From: CAZLMW01 sp964560875 | GTDB lineage: Bacteria; Myxococcota_A; UBA9042 | DNA length: 18,990 nt | Reading direction: 5' to 3' | NCBI GenBank assembly: GCA_964560875.1 | Contig: CAZLMW010000146.1 | Coordinates: 1 to 18,990, forward strand | Shown: piece after piece, positions 7,609 to 13,856 of the stretch | Numbering within the stretch: the stretch's first letter is position 1 | Layout: every line of letters starts with the position of its first letter | Notes under the pieces: model-generated | What the model saw: only the letters and a program-made list of their open reading frames with translations | Database searches by the model: none | Told to the model about the DNA's origin: nothing | Made by a program: the position numbers and the translations under genes

Positions 7609-8949
7609 CTACGTGCCGCAGACGCCGGCTTTGCAGTTTTCGCCGGGGTCGCACGTGCCGCAGCTCTTGCCACAGCCGTCGTCGCCGCACGCCTTGTCCT
7701 TGCAGCTGCCTGTGCATTGACACTGCCCACTGACGCACTGCGCGGCGCTGCCCGTGCACGTCCCGCAGGTCCCGCCGCAGCCGTCATCGCCGCACTGTTT
7801 GCCGCTGCATTGGGGTGAACACGCACACTGACCGCTGTTGCAGAACTTGCCCTTGCCGCAGTTGCCACACGAGCCACCACAGCCGTCATCACCGCAGATC
7901 TTACCGGTGCAATCGGCCTGGCATTGGCACATCCCGCCCGAGCAGAGCTTGCCGTCCGTGCACGACCCGCAGGTGCCGCCGCAGCCGTCGCTTCCGCACT
8001 GTTTGTTTTGGCACTGAGGCGTGCAGCTGATGGTGAGATGCACACGGTTGGCGGCGGTTCCGTCACCGGTCAGCAGCTGCACAGGTCGCAAGCCGTTGCT
8101 GAGCTGCGGGACCTTGAAGCGCACCTTGTCGTCGGCCCACCCAACCAACTCGGCGTCGATTCCGTCGACCTTCACAACGCCCTGCTTGGTGCCAAGCCGG
8201 TTGCCTTCCAGCTCGACCTGGTCACCGGGAATCGCGGTCGCGGGGTTGATCGAGAACACGAGGGGTGCATCGGTGGCCTGTGCGGCAACCGCGCCGGTTT
8301 GCAGGACGCCGGTGTAGCCCTTGGGGTCCATCACGATGGCCTCTTCGGGGGAGTTGAAGTTGCCATTGCCGGGGTCGCCGATCTTCATCGCGAACTCGCC
8401 CTTGGCGACCTTGGGCAACGAGAACTCGTAGATGGTGTGCGGCGTATCGAACGTCGGGCTGGCCTCGAAACCCGCCGCACCGCTGCTGTAGGCGCCGACC
8501 TTCTTGCCGTTGAGCCAGACGTGAACGCGGGTGTGTTGAACGCGCAGCATCCAGTTCTGGGTGCCGCCGCCGGTGGTGATTTGGAAGAGGTTGTAGAAGC
8601 CCTTGGGGATCGGCTCGGTGCGCAGGTGCCAGTCGTTGAGCATCCGCAGCGTGCCGTCCTCTTCCCAGCGCATGTAGAGGTTGCCATAGGTCCCCTTGAT
8701 CGGCTCCTCGGGCCACTCCGCGCACTCCTTGGTCGCCGGCCAACCGGTGAATTTGCCGTCGTTTTTCTGTTTGATTGGGCACGTCAGCGGGATCGACTTG
8801 GCGTCCACCTCCGGTTCGTCCTCCGGTGGCGCTTGCACACGATCGCAGCCGGTCCCGCTTGCCGCGACGAGCGCGACGGCGATCAACAAGGCGAACCCCG
8901 ATCGGAACGCTGAAGCGAAGAAACGGCGAATCGAAGGGCAGCGGGTCAT
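7609..8949 (-). CDS. Lipoprotein with uncharacterised N-terminal domain, IPT/TIG domain and CGxDGCGGxCGxC repeats
   Basis: Function unknown; likely surface-exposed. The 446-residue protein has a signal peptide ending at GTGC (Cys35), a weak lipobox. Residues 56-218 form a domain closely shared with the protein encoded just upstream (motifs TCPI, FTGWPA, CAEW, LNDWHLR, TGGGTQ, PHTI). Its strand pattern could suit a CBM9- or DOMON-like beta-sandwich, but that is a guess. Residues 229-306 look like an IPT/TIG Ig-like domain (INPATAIPGDQVELEGNRLG). Residues 308-446 hold four repeats of about 30 residues built on CGDDGCGGxCGxC. ATG 8949 is preferred over an in-frame TTG 6 nt upstream because GGAG is 7 nt from the ATG. 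The gene lies 54 nt downstream of its paralogue in a probable operon with arcC. Confidence 0.9.
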   Translation of the reverse strand: MTRCPSIRRFFASAFRSGFALLIAVALVAASGTGCDRVQAPPEDEPEVDAKSIPLTCPIKQKNDGKFTGWPATKECAEWPEEPIKGTYGNLYMRWEEDGTLRMLNDWHLRTEPIPKGFYNLFQITTGGGTQNWMLRVQHTRVHVWLNGKKVGAYSSGAAGFEASPTFDTPHTIYEFSLPKVAKGEFAMKIGDPGNGNFNSPEEAIVMDPKGYTGVLQTGAVAAQATDAPLVFSINPATAIPGDQVELEGNRLGTKQGVVKVDGIDAELVGWADDKVRFKVPQLSNGLRPVQLLTGDGTAANRVHLTISCTPQCQNKQCGSDGCGGTCGSCTDGKLCSGGMCQCQADCTGKICGDDGCGGSCGNCGKGKFCNSGQCACSPQCSGKQCGDDGCGGTCGTCTGSAAQCVSGQCQCTGSCKDKACGDDGCGKSCGTCDPGENCKAGVCGT

Positions 8950-8956
8950 GGTCAAA

Positions 8957-8960
8957 CTCC
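8957..8960 (-). promoter_or_regulatory. Shine-Dalgarno GGAG that decides the start at 8949
   Basis: On the minus strand GGAG is 7 nt from ATG 8949. It is only about 1 nt from the alternative TTG at 8955, which argues for the ATG. Confidence 0.7.
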
Positions 8961-9003
8961 GTCGTGTCCCGATCGCGAGGCGTATTGCCGTCCCGCAGCG
9001 CGA

Positions 9004-10728
9004 TCAGCCCGATGTCGACGTGCAGACGCCGTTGTTGCAGCCCTGGCCGAGCTGGCAGCTGCCGCAAGAGCCACCGCAGCCGTCTGGACCGCACTTCTTG
9101 CCGTCACATTGTGGCTCACACACGCAGCTTCCGGCGAGACAATACTTGCCCTTTGGACACGTGCCGCAGCTGGAAGCGCAACCGTCCCAGCCGCATTCGA
9201 GCTTGATGACCTTGCCGTCGACTTGCTTGGTGCACTGGGGTTTGCAGCATTGGTAGGCGAGGCACGCCTGCTGGTCGGGACAGCTGCCACATGAGCCGCC
9301 GCAGCCGTTGGGTCCGCAGGTCTTGCCGGTGCAGCTCGGGGTGCAGGAGCACACGCCATTGATGCACACCTGGCCGCCGCCGCACGCGCCGCATTGGCCG
9401 CCGCATCCGTCGGGCCCGCAGACCTTGGCCTCGCAGGATTTCACGCACGCGCACGCCCCGCCGCTGCAGATGGTTTTGCCTGTACACGACCCGCACGAGG
9501 CGCCGCATCCGTCGGGCCCGCACGTCTTGCCCGTGCACTTGGGTTTGCAGTTGGGCGGCTTCTTGTCGCAGGCGCCACCGACACAGATAAACCCGGCCTT
9601 GCAGTCTCCGCAGCTGGCGCCACAGCCGTTGTCCCCGCACGTCTTCGCGTTGCAGTCGGGCACGCAGACGCATGTCCCGCCTTTGCAGACGTCGAGGCCG
9701 CCGCACGTCCCGCATGTCCCGCCGCAGCCGTCTGCGCCGCACGCCTTGCCCTTGCAACTGGGCACGCACGGGGCCATGAAGACCAGCTTGTTGGAATCGA
9801 CGTCGTCGGCGCGCCGCGCGAACACCTCGAACTTTCCGACGCCCGGTGGCGCTTCGGTGAAGAGTACCGTGTCCGCCCAGGTCGTGACGGTCACCTCTGT
9901 CGTCCCGAAGTAGAGCTCGCCGGTTTCGTCGCCGAGGTTGCTGCCATCGATGACGAGCTTGGTGCCGGCGACCGCGCTGTTGGGCTTGATCGCGACGAGG
10001 ATCGGCACGTCCGCAGCGGTCCCGCCCTGCACGCCGTTGTTGGTCAGCACGCCCACGAACGACTTGGGTTCCTTCTTCAGCGCCTTTTCGGGCGTCGGCC
10101 ACTTGCCGGGGCCGGGATCGGATTCGCTGATGGAGATCGGGCCGGGCAGCACACCGGTCAGCTCGAGCTCGAAGATCGTGTGCGGTTGCGGGTGTTCGGG
10201 CGACGCGGAGAAGCCGTATGCGCCCTTGGCGTGGGCTTTGTAGGGCTTGCCATCGCGCAGCACCTCGATTCGGTCGTCGGCGTAGACGCGGATCTCCCAT
10301 TGCTGGGTGCCGCCGCCGGTCGCGATCGTGAACAGGTTGTACCAATCCTTGGGGATGTCCTCGATGCGCAGGTGCCAGTCGTTGAGCAACACGAGCCGCT
10401 GGTCGCCGTAGTGGACGTAGAGGTCGCCGTAGACGCCCTTGAGCGGCTTGACGTCCCATTCCGCGCAGTCCTTTTGCGCCGGCCAGCCGGTGAAGCGGCC
10501 GTCGATCGTGTGCGGGATCGGGCAGGTGAACGCCGGCAGCACGACGCCGTTGGAGGTATCGGCCTTGGTGTCATTGTCGGGGTCGCAGCAGTCATCTGCC
10601 TCGGACGCGTCGGCGTCAGGCCGCTTCTTCTCGATGCAACCACCTGCGCAAACGAGCATTGCCGCCGCCACAAGCGCGCTGACCAGCGGCAGGATCGCGG
10701 CGTTCTCGCGGCAACTTGAGCGGCGCAT
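9004..10728 (-). CDS. Lipoprotein paralogue: shared N-terminal domain, IPT/TIG domain and seven CGxDGCGGxCGxC repeats
   Basis: Function unknown. The 574-residue protein has a signal peptide ending at AGGC (Cys31), a good lipobox. A short acidic linker follows with a CC pair (46-49 region). Residues 69-228 match the N-terminal domain of the neighbouring 446-residue protein (TCPI, GRFTGWPA, CAEW, LLNDWHLR, TGGGTQ, PHTI, then DPGPG). Residues 242-318 are an IPT/TIG-like domain (IKPNSAVAGTKLVIDGSNLG). Residues 321-574 hold seven cysteine repeats against four in the paralogue. The sixth (around 9170-9260) is degenerate, with an insertion of several residues before CGWDGC. The start is 9 nt after the arcC stop with no strong Shine-Dalgarno, which suggests translational coupling. 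The pair most likely arose by tandem duplication followed by repeat-number change. Confidence 0.9.
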   Translation of the reverse strand: MRRSSCRENAAILPLVSALVAAAMLVCAGGCIEKKRPDADASEADDCCDPDNDTKADTSNGVVLPAFTCPIPHTIDGRFTGWPAQKDCAEWDVKPLKGVYGDLYVHYGDQRLVLLNDWHLRIEDIPKDWYNLFTIATGGGTQQWEIRVYADDRIEVLRDGKPYKAHAKGAYGFSASPEHPQPHTIFELELTGVLPGPISISESDPGPGKWPTPEKALKKEPKSFVGVLTNNGVQGGTAADVPILVAIKPNSAVAGTKLVIDGSNLGDETGELYFGTTEVTVTTWADTVLFTEAPPGVGKFEVFARRADDVDSNKLVFMAPCVPSCKGKACGADGCGGTCGTCGGLDVCKGGTCVCVPDCNAKTCGDNGCGASCGDCKAGFICVGGACDKKPPNCKPKCTGKTCGPDGCGASCGSCTGKTICSGGACACVKSCEAKVCGPDGCGGQCGACGGGQVCINGVCSCTPSCTGKTCGPNGCGGSCGSCPDQQACLAYQCCKPQCTKQVDGKVIKLECGWDGCASSCGTCPKGKYCLAGSCVCEPQCDGKKCGPDGCGGSCGSCQLGQGCNNGVCTSTSG

Positions 10729-10737
10729 CGGGCTGGA

Positions 10738-11709
10738 TCAACCCAACCCGTCGGACGATTCGGCGGCGCAGATCCGGGTGCCTTCCCGTCCCTCAAACGC
10801 GGCGACGAGCGACGACGGGTGGCAAATCACGGCCTGCTGTCCACCGTGAACGATAAAGCGGGTGGCGGACTTGACCTTCGGGCCCATGCTGCCGGCGGGG
10901 AGCTCGCCGGTGTCGATCAGCGCCAGGGCCTCTTCGACGGTGAGCTTGCCGAGAGGTCGTTGCTCCGGGGTGCCGAAGTTGGCGTAGACGCGATCGACGG
11001 CCGTCGTCAGGAAGAGCTGACTGGCGTTGATCGCGACCGACAAAAGGGCGCTGGTGCGGTCCTTGTCGATGACGCCGATGACACCGCGCAGGGACCCGTC
11101 GGACGCGCGCACGACCGGAATGCCGCCACCCCCGCAGCAGATCACGACCGTGCCGGTCGCGGACAGCGCCTTGATGGTCTCGATCTGCACGATCGACGTG
11201 GGCGTGGGGGACGCGACGACTTGACGGTAGCCTCGGTGGGCATCTTCGATCATCGTCCAGCCGCGTTCGCTGGCGAGCAGCTTGGCCTCGAGCGCCGTGT
11301 AGAAGCCGCCGATGGGTTTGGTCGGGGCGCCGAACGCTTCGTCGTCGGGGTCGACCTCCACCTCGGTCAACACACTGATGACGGGCATGTTCATGCCGCG
11401 CAAGGACAGCGCTTCGCGGAGCGCGCGTTGCATCAGGTAGCCGAGACTGCCCTGCGTATTGGCGACGAGCGCGTCGAGGGGAACCTCGTGGACGACGTCG
11501 CGGCCGACCTCGGACCGCAGCGCCATGAAGCCGACCTGCGGGCCGTTGCCATGCGTGATCACGACACGTTCACCGCGGGAGATCAGCTCCGCGATCGGGC
11601 GCACGACGCGCTCCGCGACGAGGGTTTGGTTGTCGACTGTCGGCGGCTTGTCCGGGTCGATCAGCGCGTTGCCGCCAAGGGCGATCACAATCGGGCGTTT
11701 GCTATTCAT
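10738..11709 (-). CDS. arcC: Carbamate kinase
   Basis: Catalyses reversible phosphoryl transfer between carbamoyl phosphate and ADP, giving ATP, carbamate and hence ammonia and CO2. It is usually the last step of the arginine deiminase or allantoin/agmatine routes, in the cytoplasm. The 323-residue protein is of family length and has the amino acid kinase motifs: ALGGNAL (10-16), THGNGPQVG (52-60), CGGGGIPV (192-199), IDKD (214-217) and GSMGPKV (273-279). The Lys and Asp of the DKD motif and the Lys of MGPK match known active-site positions of the family. No arginine deiminase or ornithine carbamoyltransferase gene is in the window. Instead arcC leads a minus-strand cluster, its stop 9 nt before a surface lipoprotein gene. 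No strong Shine-Dalgarno precedes the ATG. A 12-bp-pair inverted repeat begins 11 nt upstream of the start codon. Confidence 0.95.
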   Translation of the reverse strand: MNSKRPIVIALGGNALIDPDKPPTVDNQTLVAERVVRPIAELISRGERVVITHGNGPQVGFMALRSEVGRDVVHEVPLDALVANTQGSLGYLMQRALREALSLRGMNMPVISVLTEVEVDPDDEAFGAPTKPIGGFYTALEAKLLASERGWTMIEDAHRGYRQVVASPTPTSIVQIETIKALSATGTVVICCGGGGIPVVRASDGSLRGVIGVIDKDRTSALLSVAINASQLFLTTAVDRVYANFGTPEQRPLGKLTVEEALALIDTGELPAGSMGPKVKSATRFIVHGGQQAVICHPSSLVAAFEGREGTRICAAESSDGLG

Positions 11710-11720
11710 GCCCCGATCTA

Positions 11721-11768
11721 ACCACCGCCCGGTCGCAAACGCGAATCGTGACCATGTGCGACGGTGGT
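11721..11768. promoter_or_regulatory. Inverted repeat in the arcC divergent intergenic region
   Basis: ACCACC (11721-11726) pairs with GGTGGT (11763-11768), and GTCGCA (11732-11737) pairs with TGCGAC (11757-11762). This gives 12 pairs with a 5-nt bulge and a 19-nt loop. It could fold in the arcC leader or act as an operator between the divergent genes. Function is inferred from position only. Confidence 0.4.
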
Positions 11769-11870
11769 GCTCCTGCGGCGAGGGTGCAAAGACTGCCGGA
11801 AGTCCGCCCCGCTGTGCTACATAGCTTCGGTCGCCTCAACGCTGGCCCATCGTCGATGTCGAGCAGAACC

Positions 11871-13739
11871 ATGCCCCTGCGATGTAAGCAAAACCATCCG
11901 CGCCTCGCGACGCTCCTCGCGGCATTCGCGGCCCTGGGCGTCTCGGCCATCGCGGTCGCCGGGATCTCCCAGGCGCCGCCTCCGCCTCCAGCAGCTGACG
12001 GGGCGCCCGCTAAGACACCGGAACCGCCGCCCCCGCCACCCGCTGACGGCGCCGCACCACCGCCCCTGGCCGGCGACCCGGCCGACGAACTCATGGATCA
12101 CCGGCCGCCCGAGCCCGAGGTCCGCATCGTCGAGCCGCAACACAAACGCCCGCTTGGCCGATGGCTCGCGCCGACCGCCAACTGCGCCGGCCACTTGCGC
12201 GACGGTCAACACGCCCTCGCCGCCCTGTGCGCGCATCGAAAACGCGACAACGCAACCTTGGCCCGCGCCGCCGAACAGCTGGCTGCCTACGATCGGGCCG
12301 GAACGAAGTGGCGGCTGCTGCAGCGAGCCACGCACGGCCAGATGAGCATGGAAGTGATGCGCCGCGGCAACGCCATGGCCCAGGCCGAGTCTGCGATCGC
12401 CGCCGTCGTTCGAGGCAAGGCGCGCAACGCCGCCAAGCTGCTCAAGTCCGCACGTCAAACCACCGGCAGGCAGGCCAAGCAACCCGGCTTGGCGATGCGC
12501 GATATCGGCAACCTCGCGCTGCTGCACGGTCTCGCGCTGCGCGCTGCCCGCAACAAACGCCTCGCTCTGCGAGCCTTCCGCGACGCCGAACGGCTCGGCC
12601 CCAGCTGGGTTGCCGCGCGCGCCAAGCTGTACACCCAGCGCCTGAAAAAACGTCGCCGTCGCAGGCAGCCATGGCCGGTCGTGGAGCGCTCGTTCGGCGG
12701 TCCCGGCGACGACGCGGTCAATGGCGTCGCCCATCTGCGCGGTGGTGACATGTTGTTGGTAGGTCGTGAGGCCGCGCCCGGCGATGTCGGCTCACAAGTC
12801 GCGTTGTGGCGTGTCGATCCGAGCGGCCGCGAGCGCTGGCGCGTGATCTATGGCGCCGAAGGACACGAGGAAGGCCACGCCGTGGCAGCCGTGGCAGGCG
12901 GCGACATGGTCGTCGTCGGAGAAACCGATGATGACGGCACCGGTCGCGACGTTCTCGCGGTTCGGTTTCGGTCCGATCGCTCTGTGGCGTGGCGCCATCG
13001 CATCGGCGGGCCAGGCGTCGACCGCGCCGTGTCGATCATCGATCGGGGCAGCGCGCTTTGGGCGGCCGCGACAACCCAGGCGGCAACGCCCGACGCCGAC
13101 ATGCGGCTGCTCGTGATCTCGGCCGATGGCGCACGACGTGAGCTGGTTCGCCTGCGCGGCGGTGGGGAAGATCGCGCCGCCACGATCATTCGCCGCGGCG
13201 CCGGCGCCGTCATCGCTGGGTCGGGTCGGGCGGTCAACAAGGGCCCGTGGCAAGGCAGGCTGATCGCGCTCGATGCCAACAAATCCGTGCTTTGGAAGAA
13301 GTCCATCGACAACGCCGATGGCTGCACGATCGAGTCCGTCATCCCTGCGCGCCGCAACGGCCTTATCGTGGCCGGGCGCACCTGGGTCGGTGGCGACAGC
13401 GGCCGCCTGTTCCTCGCGCAGGTCAAGAGCGGCGGCAAGATCGCGTGGCGCGTCGCCTCCAAGGCGCTGGTCGACGCCGGCATCGTCGGCGTGGTCAAGA
13501 CCGGTCGCAGCCACCTCGCCGTCCTCGCTACCGGACGCAAGCCGGGGTCGCTCGGCGCCGTGTGGATGCTCGGTTTTCGTGGCAAGCGGCTGCGCTGGAA
13601 GACGCCTGTGGCCACCGCCGGCGTCAAGACCGCCAAGGCCATCGTCTCGCATGGACGGTACGGTCTCGTCGCGGTCGGCACCGTCGCCGATCGGGGCAAC
13701 GGACACCACGACGGGTGGTTTCTGCGCACCGGCCGCTGA
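11871..13739 (+). CDS. Exported protein with Pro-rich linker, helical region and seven-bladed beta-propeller-like domain
   Basis: Function unknown. From ATG 11871 it has 622 residues. An N-terminal hydrophobic signal (about 8-28, ending AIAVAG) has no lipobox, so it is either secreted or membrane-tethered. Residues 30-70 are Pro/Ala-rich. Residues 90-255 are Ala/Arg-rich and look like packed helices (TPR-like at best). A basic KKRRRRR stretch follows. From 274 to the end, seven repeats of about 45-50 residues begin near FGGPGDDAVNGV and YGAEGHEEGHAV, each running gGDmlvvG then alwRvdpsGrerW. This is the pattern of delta-60/PQQ-like propeller repeats. Start choice is uncertain: ATG 11856 (627 residues) and ATG 11748 are in frame. 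11871 is favoured because a GAG lies 7 nt upstream. It is divergent from arcC and stands alone. Confidence 0.8.
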   Translation: MPLRCKQNHPRLATLLAAFAALGVSAIAVAGISQAPPPPPAADGAPAKTPEPPPPPPADGAAPPPLAGDPADELMDHRPPEPEVRIVEPQHKRPLGRWLAPTANCAGHLRDGQHALAALCAHRKRDNATLARAAEQLAAYDRAGTKWRLLQRATHGQMSMEVMRRGNAMAQAESAIAAVVRGKARNAAKLLKSARQTTGRQAKQPGLAMRDIGNLALLHGLALRAARNKRLALRAFRDAERLGPSWVAARAKLYTQRLKKRRRRRQPWPVVERSFGGPGDDAVNGVAHLRGGDMLLVGREAAPGDVGSQVALWRVDPSGRERWRVIYGAEGHEEGHAVAAVAGGDMVVVGETDDDGTGRDVLAVRFRSDRSVAWRHRIGGPGVDRAVSIIDRGSALWAAATTQAATPDADMRLLVISADGARRELVRLRGGGEDRAATIIRRGAGAVIAGSGRAVNKGPWQGRLIALDANKSVLWKKSIDNADGCTIESVIPARRNGLIVAGRTWVGGDSGRLFLAQVKSGGKIAWRVASKALVDAGIVGVVKTGRSHLAVLATGRKPGSLGAVWMLGFRGKRLRWKTPVATAGVKTAKAIVSHGRYGLVAVGTVADRGNGHHDGWFLRTGR

Positions 13740-13844
13740 GCATGAACCTATCGACACACGCAAAAGACCATGCGATTGAACTGGAATCCGCGTCGGTGGT
13801 CCGCTAGGTTTCTGGGCGGCGGGACGCTGTTCTACCCGTCGTTT

Positions 13845-13850
13845 GGGGGA
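13845..13850 (+). promoter_or_regulatory. Shine-Dalgarno GGGGGA that decides the start at 13857
   Basis: A purine run 6 nt before ATG 13857. The in-frame ATG at 13770 has no such site and would add a basic, non-signal extension. Confidence 0.6.
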
Positions 13851-13856
13851 CCTCCG

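Noticed and set aside
13770..13856. Upstream ATG extension of the beta-helix lipoprotein
   Set aside because: No Shine-Dalgarno; ATG 13857 has GGGGGA at good spacing and gives a usable signal peptide.
13740..13856. Promoter built on TTGAAC at 13776 for the beta-helix gene
   Set aside because: No -10-like hexamer at 16-18 nt; the nearest TAGGTT is 23 nt away.
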